NCBI RefSeq assembly: GCF_002043005.1
Contig: NZ_CP020333.1
Location: forward strand, 105,915 to 169,914
DNA from: Martelella mediterranea DSM 17316
GTDB taxonomy: Bacteria; Pseudomonadota; Alphaproteobacteria; Rhizobiales; Rhizobiaceae
DNA: 64,000 bases
Reading direction: 5' to 3'
In this document: positions 53,901 to 61,207 of the stretch, piece after piece
How positions within the stretch are numbered: position 1 is the first letter of the stretch
How the letters are laid out: each line of letters opens with the position of its first letter
Translations under genes and position numbers: made by a program
Notes under the pieces: model-generated
Told to the model about the DNA's origin: nothing
The model's database searches: none
The model's input: only the letters and a program-made list of their open reading frames with translations

Positions 53901-54025
53901 AGCATCGCGACCCGGTCTGCCGGCGGCGCCTGTTTGAAGACGAAGTCGACAGTGGTGTCCGTCGCCACGAAAATGCGATCGCGCAGTATCTCCACGAAAT
54001 GCATGAGTTTGGAGAATTCTTTCAT
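50930..54025 (-). CDS. Alpha-mannosidase, glycoside hydrolase family 38
   Basis: A 1031-residue GH38 enzyme that hydrolyses alpha-mannosides. The zinc-binding start is GHTHIDVAWLWR (238-249) with His241 and Asp243. The nucleophile is Asp353 in WLPDTFGYS, GFGDGGGGP lies at 451-458, and the fourth zinc ligand is His571 in NQFHDILPG. A 200-residue N-terminal domain and long C-terminal beta domains make the normal length. There is no signal peptide, so it acts inside the cell on imported oligosaccharides. ATG 54025 follows GAGAGG; a longer frame to 54070 lacks a ribosome site. It is the last gene of the importer operon. Confidence 0.93.
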   Translation of the reverse strand: MKEFSKLMHFVEILRDRIFVATDTTVDFVFKQAPPADRVAMLAGPETDWAQVDADTVWGEPQSYFWFHGSVSVPSELEGKRLYLGIEAMFGQVMGRSDPQCLVRINGEIVQGADYNHREILLTKAARAGETFEIMIEAGTIEDRRQLGFGARLLIHDIEAEALYYDLRTPLEVAKHLDVNDHRRDFILKTVREAIKAVDYRPGNERRFRESLRRARAIAARIYEAVDTELAPHITVTGHTHIDVAWLWRVRETRQKMARSMATALHLMSEYPEYRFMYNQGVLLDYLEQDYPVLFGKIRDQHHAGAFEIEGALWLEPDANITGGESLVRHVLRGVRYHRQKFGVRPRVLWLPDTFGYSAAFPQIMKLAGLSVFVTHKMSWSDTNRMPSETFFWQGIDGTRAPTYFLTTQPADATTIETSYCPDLRASDVMGTWRRYAKKETNDELFLVYGFGDGGGGPTREMLEHIRRMERGIPGCPRVSQGFMGPALERIVSRMHENPSAYQVWVGELYLEFHRGTFTSVAKVKRNNRRAEAILRELELLASLAWLDAGQAYPAEELAALWDIALLNQFHDILPGSSIGLVYDDSDKDYATFFARAEVLRRSIVEGLAGAGEVLVVNPFAQATAGLVHFDRDAAVAIAGRASQTLILPDGSHRQAVPIADVPGLGAVRLAVSEEAALPQAPSALTVRADRLENDHIRAHFDEAGRLVSLYDKKAERECLKHTGNRLQAFRDLPEAFDAWDIDRTFEDQVFEIDHLVSAEVVETGPWRAAIRFEWVYEASRVVQVVSLETEGHLLEFDTFIDWREHNTMVKAAFPLAVHASSTEAEIQFGHVSRPSHVNTSWDEARFESPMHRWVSMSEPGFGVAFLNDCKYGYDARDTTVRLTLLRSPTYPWPEADQGEHRFRYAIAPHAGLDTSSVSAMAERFNHPLVALEGEGAKAAHTLSPPLVIDNPAIAVEAVKRAEDGNGLIVRLWERLGARQLARLKIAPGLSAVAETDLLEEPIVALEPQGDQVQLAFSAFEIKTLRLVPTS

Positions 54026-54114
54026 CGCGACCTCTCGCATCCGGTCCGACCACAGGGATGACTCCACCAATCCAAATCAAAACCGTTTCTATATAATTGT
54101 TTTATATCTATAAA

Positions 54115-55560
54115 TCAGCTCGTACCGGAACGTTCGGCTATGCCCAGATAGATCGGATTGGACAATGCACGGCGGAAAGGCTGCGCGGCGATCGCCGCCT
54201 CGTCGACACCGCCCGGCCACGGTTTCTCGCCGACAGCTTGCCTGAAGGCCTCCATCAGATCCGGCCTGCTTTTGTCCGCTATGATTTCCGCGCGCACGAA
54301 GCCGTTGGCGGAACCGCTATAGCCGCCCCGCCATTCATCGGCGGCAATCTCCTGTCGCGCAATCTCGCCTGTGGCGTCATACCAGACGAGGCAATCACCC
54401 TTTGCGCCGCGGACAATGGCCTCGGCGTCGAATGAGCGCTGCAGCACCGCGCCGCCCATCGGCGTGTCGCCGATCGTGATTTCCAGATGCGGCCCGGTCG
54501 GGCTTTCGGTGACATAGCCCCTCCCCGCCTTCATGGCTTTGAGGATATTGTCTTCGCAAAGCCCATCCATCCAGAGCACCGTGGTCGGGCGGGCAAGCAC
54601 CAGCGGCCCTTCCGGCAGAAGCCGTTCCGGCTGATGATAGTCGCTGCCGCCGATCGCCGAGATACGCAGCCCGGATGCCAGCCGTTCCTGCCAGCGCGAA
54701 AGCGAGATCCAGTTCCACAGCGGCCATGCCGATTGCCAGACTTCCATGAGCTCGATTTCCGGCAGCGGATAGTCCCAAGGGATCGTCGGCTTGTCGTGGT
54801 TGATCGACAGCAGACCGCCGCGCCGATGCACGACCTCTGCCATCCTGTGGGCATCCTCCGGCGTCTCCATCCGGAAATCGATCCAGTTGTCGACGCCGAA
54901 GACATTGGCGTGTCCGATCGCCGTGGTGACCTCCATCGCCCGAACAAACACGAGGTCCGGCGAACTCTCGCGATGGAAGTAGCGCCGCTGGGTGATGGTG
55001 TTGTGATCGGCGACGGCAAGAAAATCGAGACCGGCCTGGCGCGCTGCGGCGTGAAGCACCTCCGGCGCGCCGCGCGCATCGGAGTGAAACGTATGGCAAT
55101 GCAGGTCGCCGCGATACCAGCCTGCTCCCTCGCGCACGGGGAAGCTTCGCGCGGGCTGCGGCGCAAGCGAACGTTCGGCATTGTCGAGGCTGACCGTGAT
55201 CCTGATGTCCGCGCCTGCTACGGGTAGCTTGTAGAGACCGAGCATGACCTGCCACCGCCCTGGCGGGATTTCGCCGTGGATATAGCCGGGCGTTGCGTCA
55301 TCGGTGGCGATGAAGAAACGGTCGCGCGCGCCGCCGCTCCAGCCGCGAAAACCTTGATCGGCCGGAAACGGCGCGATCCGAGGATCGACGCAGCCGAGAT
55401 CGATGACGCAGTCCTCGGCCTTTGGATAGTCGAGCGTCACATCGATCCGCGTGGTGCCATCCGGCACGTCAAACGGCACATAGGCATAGGGCGAGCGCGC
55501 CTGGTCGGCGGGCATCAGCTTCAGCGCGATGTCCTGCATGTCACGCCGTTTCATCGTCAT
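54115..55560 (-). CDS. CehA/McbA-family (PHP-like) metallohydrolase
   Basis: A 481-residue protein with the PHP-type metal-binding start GDLHCHTFHSDARG (151-164) and ADHNT (184-188), then INHDKP and GSDYHQ, a layout seen in CehA/McbA-family hydrolases. The first 150 residues look like a beta-sandwich accessory domain. Its place between the importer ATPase and the alpha-mannosidase suggests it removes a phosphate or other ester from the imported glycan; named CehA/McbA members hydrolyse carbamate esters, so function is not certain. ATG 55560 overlaps the ATPase gene end; ATG 55539 is a possible alternative. Confidence 0.78.
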   Translation of the reverse strand: MTMKRRDMQDIALKLMPADQARSPYAYVPFDVPDGTTRIDVTLDYPKAEDCVIDLGCVDPRIAPFPADQGFRGWSGGARDRFFIATDDATPGYIHGEIPPGRWQVMLGLYKLPVAGADIRITVSLDNAERSLAPQPARSFPVREGAGWYRGDLHCHTFHSDARGAPEVLHAAARQAGLDFLAVADHNTITQRRYFHRESSPDLVFVRAMEVTTAIGHANVFGVDNWIDFRMETPEDAHRMAEVVHRRGGLLSINHDKPTIPWDYPLPEIELMEVWQSAWPLWNWISLSRWQERLASGLRISAIGGSDYHQPERLLPEGPLVLARPTTVLWMDGLCEDNILKAMKAGRGYVTESPTGPHLEITIGDTPMGGAVLQRSFDAEAIVRGAKGDCLVWYDATGEIARQEIAADEWRGGYSGSANGFVRAEIIADKSRPDLMEAFRQAVGEKPWPGGVDEAAIAAQPFRRALSNPIYLGIAERSGTS

Positions 55561-56647
55561 GCTTCAGCCGGTAGCCTTCGGCGTCGAACAGCGTGATGTG
55601 CTCGGCCTTCATGTTGAGCGTCACGGTCTTGCCCAGCATGATCTCGTCATCGGTGAAGATGCGGGCGGTGAAACGCGCCGCGTCGTCACGTTCGAGCGTC
55701 ACGAGCTTTTCCGGGCCCATATTCTCATTGGCAAACAGTTCGCCGGTAATCGTGTTAGGTCCGGTGTCGCCGATGGCCAGATGCTCGGGTCGAACCCCAA
55801 GCGTCAGGCGATTGCCGCTCTTCAGCGCCTCGGCGAAGGAGGCGTGAACGGCAAGCGGTTCGATGGCGATCCCATCGGCGCTGAGATGCAGCTTTCCGTC
55901 GTCAATCATCGCCTCCACCGGCAAAAGGTTCATCGGCGGATTGCCAACGAAATTGGCGACGAAGGTGTTGGCCGGGCGACGATAGATCTCGATCGGCGGC
56001 GCATATTGCACGATCTGTCCCCGGTCCATCACCGCAACGCGGGTCGCAAGCGCCATGGCTTCGGCCTGGTCGTGCGTCACATAGACCGCCGTCATGCCGA
56101 GATCGTGCTGGAGATGGTTCAGGAAGCCGCGCGCCTCGAGCCGCAGCTTGGCGTCGAGGTTGGAAAGCGGTTCGTCGAACAGATAGACCCGGCTTGGATA
56201 GACGAGCGCGCGGGCAAGCGATGTGCGCTGCTGCTGGCCGCCGGAAATCTGGCTTGGCAGGCGCTTCATCAGATCGCCAATCTTCAGCACGTCCGCCACT
56301 TCCTTCGCCCGGGCATGGCGCTTGTCGACGGCCTCGCCCCGCACCTTCAGCGGATAGGCGATATTGTCCTCGAGGTTCATATGCGGATAGAGCGCATAGT
56401 CCTGGAACACCATCGATATCTGCCGGTCCTTGGGGTGGAGATAGGTGACGTCTCTGCCATCGATCAGCACCTGGCCGGAGGTCGGAAACTCCAGACCCGC
56501 CATCATCCGGAGGCTGGTGGTCTTGCCGCAGCCGGAGGGCCCGAGCAGGCAGACGAATTCACCATCGCCGATTTCGATATTGAGGTCCGAGGCGGCCGTG
56601 AAGGCGCCGAACTTCTTGGTTACGTTCTTGAATTCAACCGATGCCAT
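55541..56647 (-). CDS. Sugar ABC transporter ATP-binding protein, UgpC/MalK type
   Basis: The ATPase of the third importer, 368 residues. Walker A GPSGCGKTT is at 36-44, signature ISGGQ at 134-138, Walker B VYLFDEP follows at 154-160, and the H-loop is in YVTHD. The C-terminal TOBE region has FVGNPPMNLLP and LGVRPEHLAI. It follows the permease genes and overlaps the metallohydrolase gene, so all belong to one transcription unit. Confidence 0.93.
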   Translation of the reverse strand: MASVEFKNVTKKFGAFTAASDLNIEIGDGEFVCLLGPSGCGKTTSLRMMAGLEFPTSGQVLIDGRDVTYLHPKDRQISMVFQDYALYPHMNLEDNIAYPLKVRGEAVDKRHARAKEVADVLKIGDLMKRLPSQISGGQQQRTSLARALVYPSRVYLFDEPLSNLDAKLRLEARGFLNHLQHDLGMTAVYVTHDQAEAMALATRVAVMDRGQIVQYAPPIEIYRRPANTFVANFVGNPPMNLLPVEAMIDDGKLHLSADGIAIEPLAVHASFAEALKSGNRLTLGVRPEHLAIGDTGPNTITGELFANENMGPEKLVTLERDDAARFTARIFTDDEIMLGKTVTLNMKAEHITLFDAEGYRLKHDDETA

Positions 56648-56662
56648 GTAACTTTGGTCCGT

Positions 56663-57493
56663 TTAGGCCTTGATCCCGCCGAAGAACCGGAAGCCGAATT
56701 TCCAGCTGACGAACAGGTAAAGGGCGATGACAGGAAGCGAGTAGATCAGCGCATAGGCTGCAAGCAATGTGACGACAGGGGTGCCCGCTTCCGAATAGAA
56801 GGAATAGATCGCGACGGATGCCGGCATCAGATCCTCGGAGCGGAGCAGGATGAAGGGGATCAGGAAGCTGCCCCAGATATTGACGAAGGCCCAGACGACC
56901 ACGACCACGATGCCGGGCCGGATGACCGGAAGGGCGACATCGAAAAAGGCCTGCACCGGCGATGCGCCTGCCACCATCGCGCTTTCCTCGTAGGAACGCG
57001 GGATGCCGTCGATGAAGTCGCGCAGGATGAACATCCCCGTCGGCAGCAGCCCGCCTGCGAAAACGAGGATCACGGCGAGATGGCTGTCGATCAGGCCCAT
57101 CGCGGAGATGATCAGGAAGATCGGCACCATGGCGGCTGAACCCGATACCACCGAGGAAAACAGCAACAGCACATAGGTGACCGCGCCCTTGCCGGGCATT
57201 GCCGAACGGGAGAGTGCATAGGCCGCAAGCGTCGCCGCCCCGCCGACCAGCACCACGCCGCCGACGCTCTGAATAAGCGAATTGAGGAGCGCGCGGATGG
57301 CGAAACTGTTTTCGAACACCGCCGCGAAATTCTGGAGCGTGAACGGGTCGGGAGTGGCCAATCCCAGCTCGGCGCGGGCGTTGAACGGCGCAAACAGGAA
57401 CCAGATCAGCGGCAGCGCGAAGACAGCGCCGAGAATGGCCGCGAATGCCGAAAAGCCGATGCGGGAGACATACTGGCGGAAACCGAGCTTCAT
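56663..57493 (-). CDS. Sugar ABC transporter permease, MalG type
   Basis: A 276-residue permease with about six membrane segments, the first FSAFAAILGAVFALPLIWFL. The EAA loop is SYEESAMVAGASPVQAFFDV. ATG 57493 overlaps the preceding permease stop by 4 bp; the longer open frame lies within that permease gene. Confidence 0.88.
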   Translation of the reverse strand: MKLGFRQYVSRIGFSAFAAILGAVFALPLIWFLFAPFNARAELGLATPDPFTLQNFAAVFENSFAIRALLNSLIQSVGGVVLVGGAATLAAYALSRSAMPGKGAVTYVLLLFSSVVSGSAAMVPIFLIISAMGLIDSHLAVILVFAGGLLPTGMFILRDFIDGIPRSYEESAMVAGASPVQAFFDVALPVIRPGIVVVVVWAFVNIWGSFLIPFILLRSEDLMPASVAIYSFYSEAGTPVVTLLAAYALIYSLPVIALYLFVSWKFGFRFFGGIKA

Positions 57494-58401
57494 TGCGCTT
57501 CTCCCGCAGCCTTCTTGCGTGCAACGCGCAGATAGATCAGCGCGAAGGCAAGGTTGATGAACATGATGACCACGCCGACAGCGGCACCCTTGCCGAATTC
57601 GAAATCGCGGAAGGCGATGCGGTAGGTGTAGATCGACAGAACCTCGGTCCGGTAGGACGGGCCGCCCTTCGTAAGCAGGTAGGGCGTGAACACGTTGAAG
57701 GTCCACATCGTGATCAGGATCAGGTCGGTGACCACATGGCCGCGTACCAGCGGCAGCGCGATATCGCGGAACTTCTGCCATGATGACGCGCCGGCAACGT
57801 CGGCGGCCTGAAAATAGCTCGGAGGGATCGACGAGAAGGCCGAGTTGAACAGCATCATCGAGAAGGCGGCGCCGCGCCATGTATTGAAGAACACGATCAC
57901 CCAGAACGGATAGTCGAGCAGCCAGTCGCCGCGCGGCAGGCCAAGGCTCGTCAGGATCTCGTTCATCGTGCCGTTGTCATAGTCGAGAAAGGCAAACCAC
58001 GCGAAGCCGATCACAACTTCCGGCAGGATCCACGCGCCGATGACTGCCGTCTCCGTCAGGCTCTTTACCGGTTTCGGAACCGCCTGCATCAGCCACGCCA
58101 GCAGCAGGCCAAGCACGGCCTGACCGATGATGGCGGAAAACAGCACGAACTGGATCGTCAGGATCAGCGAGAAGCCGAACTGGCCGCGGGTGAAGAAGTT
58201 CGAGGGATCGAACAGCGCGATATAGTTATCGAGGCCCACGAATTCCGGATTGACTGCCGTCTTGCCGAGCAGCGTTCGGTTCGTGAACGAAACGAAGATG
58301 ATCCAGAAGAACGGCGCGATCACGAAGGCGCCGACAAGCGCCGCCGCGGGCGCCATGAACAGCGATCCCGTCCTGTTGGATAGAAGCGTGAATTTTTTCA
58401 A
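57490..58401 (-). CDS. Sugar ABC transporter permease, MalF type
   Basis: A 303-residue permease. The first membrane segment is LFMAPAAALVGAFVIAPFFW, and the EAA loop reads YFQAADVAGASSWQKFRDIA, where the usual EAA is QAA. It lies 64 bp after the binding-protein gene, a gap without a strong hairpin. Confidence 0.88.
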   Translation of the reverse strand: MKKFTLLSNRTGSLFMAPAAALVGAFVIAPFFWIIFVSFTNRTLLGKTAVNPEFVGLDNYIALFDPSNFFTRGQFGFSLILTIQFVLFSAIIGQAVLGLLLAWLMQAVPKPVKSLTETAVIGAWILPEVVIGFAWFAFLDYDNGTMNEILTSLGLPRGDWLLDYPFWVIVFFNTWRGAAFSMMLFNSAFSSIPPSYFQAADVAGASSWQKFRDIALPLVRGHVVTDLILITMWTFNVFTPYLLTKGGPSYRTEVLSIYTYRIAFRDFEFGKGAAVGVVIMFINLAFALIYLRVARKKAAGEAQ

Positions 58402-58465
58402 TTTTTGGCTCCGCGCGGGAATGCGGATGCCGCATGGTGAGGCCCATGCGGCATCCCCGGAAGGC

Positions 58466-59827
58466 TTACTGAAGGCTTACGGTGTTTTCGGCGCCGACAA
58501 TTTCGGTCACCGCGGCCTTGTACTGCTCCATCGCTTCCTCGGGCGACATTTCGCCGGAAACGACGGCCTCGGTCATGCGCTGAACCTCGGCGGAGACCTT
58601 GTTGTAATCGGCATCGTTCGGACGGGCCGTCGTCAGGGGCAGAAGCTCCTGCGAGGTTTCCGACAGGAACGGAGAGTCCGGAATGCCGACGTCATCGCGC
58701 AGGCGAATGCGGGCCTGGTAGGTCTGGAAGGCTTCAAGCTGTTCCTTGCTGTTCATATAGGCGAGCAGGTCCCACGCTTCCTCGGGCGCATCCGTGTTCG
58801 GATTGAGCACGAAGCCCGTACCGCCCGAAATCGTCACGAAATCCTGGCCGCTGAAACCGGCGCCCGGTTCACGGGCCGGCATCTTCTTCCAGGTCATCAG
58901 ATTGTCGCGATCCTTCAGTTCGAATTCCGAGCCGGGGGCCGTGACGGCACGATAGAACCAGTCGCCCTCCACCAGCATGGCGGTCTTGCCATCGCGGAAA
59001 TTGGCGAAGGTACGGTTACGGCCATCGCCCAGAAGCTGGGCGCGGCGATCGCCGAGCTCCTCATCGAGGTAGACGGTCTTGTAGAAATTCAGCGTGTCGA
59101 GGATGCCGGGGCTGGAAACGATCCACTTGCCATTTTCATCCTTGAGTCCGGAATCGGCGCCGAGCACGAGCATGTAATAGCCCTGCATCGTGGTCGCCTC
59201 GCCCATCGAAACGCCGGCATTGATCTGTAGCGGCGAGGAATCCGGCACGGCTTCCTTGATCTTGCGCGCGGCGTCCAGCAGATCGTCCCAGGAGGTCGGC
59301 TGCCAGCTATCGGCATCGATGCCGGCCTGTTCGAACAGGTCCTTGCGGATAAAGATCATGCGCACATCAGTGCCGAGCGCGATCCCGTAGACCTTGCCGT
59401 CGAACGACATCAGCTGCTTGGAGCCATCCGAGATGTGATCCCAGCCTTCCCACTCATTGACGGCCGGGCCTGCAAGTTCGTCAAGCGGCTTCAAAAGGCC
59501 GGCTTCCACGAAGCTCGGAATAAGAAAGCCATCGAAACCGTTGACATCGGCGCCGGCGCCGGTCGAGAAATCGAGCGCCTGCTGCTGCGTGAGCTGCTCG
59601 TCCTGTCCGGCAAATTCCTTCAGCGTGACGGTGACGTCCTCGCCGCTTTCCGACTTCATCTTCTCGAAGCCGGGAATGACGCTCTGCTTGATCCACTCGG
59701 CCATCTGGCTGTTGGCGCCGCCTTCAACGCAGCGGCATGTAATGCTGAGATCGGTCGCAAACGCCGGTGCGGCCATGGCACTGGCGCCGGCAAGGGCGAT
59801 CATTAAGGTTCTCAAACGTCCGACCAT
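58466..59827 (-). CDS. Sugar ABC transporter substrate-binding protein
   Basis: A 453-residue extracellular binding protein. ATG 59827 follows GGAGGAG, and the protein then has the signal peptide LRTLMIALAGASAMAAPAFA before TDLSITCRCVEGG. The mature protein contains an early CRC pair and typical family-1 features (GIALGTDVRMIFIRKDLFEQ). It is the first gene of the operon that ends with the alpha-mannosidase gene; mannosides or mannose-containing oligosaccharides are the likely ligand, by context. Confidence 0.88.
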   Translation of the reverse strand: MVGRLRTLMIALAGASAMAAPAFATDLSITCRCVEGGANSQMAEWIKQSVIPGFEKMKSESGEDVTVTLKEFAGQDEQLTQQQALDFSTGAGADVNGFDGFLIPSFVEAGLLKPLDELAGPAVNEWEGWDHISDGSKQLMSFDGKVYGIALGTDVRMIFIRKDLFEQAGIDADSWQPTSWDDLLDAARKIKEAVPDSSPLQINAGVSMGEATTMQGYYMLVLGADSGLKDENGKWIVSSPGILDTLNFYKTVYLDEELGDRRAQLLGDGRNRTFANFRDGKTAMLVEGDWFYRAVTAPGSEFELKDRDNLMTWKKMPAREPGAGFSGQDFVTISGGTGFVLNPNTDAPEEAWDLLAYMNSKEQLEAFQTYQARIRLRDDVGIPDSPFLSETSQELLPLTTARPNDADYNKVSAEVQRMTEAVVSGEMSPEEAMEQYKAAVTEIVGAENTVSLQ

Positions 59828-59916
59828 CACGAAACTCCTCCCTGTCTGGATGTCGCCGACTTTCCGGCGCACGTTACGAACTGCACGGATACCTCCACGC
59901 ACCGCCGCATCAAGAA

Positions 59917-59930
59917 TGAACACGTTTTCA
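59917..59930. promoter_or_regulatory. LacI-type operator, binding-protein side
   Basis: TGAACACGTTTTCA matches the LacI/GalR consensus TGNAANCGNTTNCA at all but one fixed position. It lies 90 bp upstream of the minus-strand binding-protein start, a position that would affect transcription of the importer-mannosidase operon. Confidence 0.6.
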
Positions 59931-60091
59931 TTTTTCCGTCAACATGACTCATCGAAATTCATCTCCCCTTCCGTGGTTGGCTGACACAAGAATCTCTGTT
60001 ACCACTGATTTAATGGGGGTTTTATGACAATCGCAGCGAAGCCGAGCTTGACTTCTCGCTAAGGTCCGGGGATAAATTCCTCATATATTTT

Positions 60092-60105
60092 TGCAAACGC
60101 TTTCA
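60092..60105. promoter_or_regulatory. LacI-type operator, repressor side
   Basis: TGCAAACGCTTTCA matches the LacI/GalR consensus TGNAANCGNTTNCA at every fixed position. It overlaps a possible TTG start at 60091, which argues that translation begins further down at 60124. Autoregulation of the repressor is likely. Confidence 0.68.
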
Positions 60106-60123
60106 TATTTGCGAGGCATTGTT

Positions 60124-61173
60124 TTGTCGGATCGACCGATCAGAAACGGGGAAAGAGCAACGGCCAACATGGTGGCCGAGGCGGCGAATGTCTCGCGCGC
60201 GGCGGTGTCCCGCGCCTTCAACCCGAATGCCTCGCTGAAACCCGAAAAGCGCCAGCGTATTCTCAAGATCGCGCAGGAGCTGAACTACACGCCCGACATG
60301 GCGGCCCGCGCGCTGGTGACGCGCCGCTCTCATCTTGTGGGCGTTATCGTGCCGGCGGTGTGCAGCCCGTGGGAGAGCCAGGAAATCGATGCGCTGACCA
60401 CGGCATTGCAGGACAAGGGATTTGCCACCCTGCTGTTCAAGACGCGTGCCGACCGGGCCATGGATACCCGGCTGCTCACCTATATGAAGGGTTTCAACCT
60501 CGACTCGATCGTTGCCTTTGCCGAAAACGTCAGGCCCGATACGCTGGCGCGCTATCTCGACCGGGCGGTCCCGATCTATCTCAGCTATCCGCGCGAGGAT
60601 GGTGAACTGCCGCCCCCGTTTCGCGAAAGCAAGGCCCATTTCGACCGTGTCGAGGTCTTGCAGCGCGACGGCATAGAAAAGGCCGTGGCGCTCGTGCAGG
60701 GCTATGGCGGAAAGCGGTTCGCCTATCTCGCCGGCGACACCAATACGCTGGCCAATGCCGAGCGCAGCCAGACCTTTGTCGAAATTCTGCAGTCGAGAGG
60801 GCTTTGCGAGCCCGTCATCATCCCCGGCGACTTCACCTACGAAACCGCCTTTGCGGCCACGATCGACCTGTTCCGCTACGGCAGCGACGTCGATGCCATT
60901 TTCGCCGCCAACGACGTCAGCGCTTTTGGCGCGATCGATGCGTTGCGGCACGAACTGGGCCTGCGGGTGCCCGAGGACGTCAAGGTTGTCGGTTTCGACG
61001 ATATCGACCAGTCGGCCTGGCGCAGCTACAATCTCACGACCGTCAAGGTCGACCTTTCCGAGCGCGTCGCGACGATCATACGCCTGATCCTGCGGCGGCT
61101 GGACGACCCGGCAGCGCCCGCCATGTCCGAGACCATTCGCACGCGCCTCGTGGTGCGCGGCACTGTCGGCTGA
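60124..61173 (+). CDS. LacI-family repressor of the mannoside island
   Basis: A 349-residue LacI/GalR regulator with helix-turn-helix [20 protein letters not shown] (13-32) and an effector domain beginning [20 protein letters not shown] and ending [23 protein letters not shown] 60124 is preferred: GAGG lies eight bases upstream and the earlier TTG 60091 falls inside the operator. The gene is divergent from the importer operon and co-directional with the DUF5054 gene, which starts 35 bp after it. Confidence 0.88.
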   Translation: MSDRPIRNGERATANMVAEAANVSRAAVSRAFNPNASLKPEKRQRILKIAQELNYTPDMAARALVTRRSHLVGVIVPAVCSPWESQEIDALTTALQDKGFATLLFKTRADRAMDTRLLTYMKGFNLDSIVAFAENVRPDTLARYLDRAVPIYLSYPREDGELPPPFRESKAHFDRVEVLQRDGIEKAVALVQGYGGKRFAYLAGDTNTLANAERSQTFVEILQSRGLCEPVIIPGDFTYETAFAATIDLFRYGSDVDAIFAANDVSAFGAIDALRHELGLRVPEDVKVVGFDDIDQSAWRSYNLTTVKVDLSERVATIIRLILRRLDDPAAPAMSETIRTRLVVRGTVG

Positions 61174-61207
61174 AAAGCCCCTCCCCAAAGTTCAGAAAAG
61201 CCCGCCG

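Larger units (their letters stand above)
59828..60123. other. Divergent promoter region of the mannoside island
   Basis: About 300 bp with no gene. It carries a LacI-type site on each side: TGAACACGTTTTCA (59917-59930) near the binding-protein gene and TGCAAACGCTTTCA (60092-60105) near the repressor gene. The remainder is unremarkable. Confidence 0.6.
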
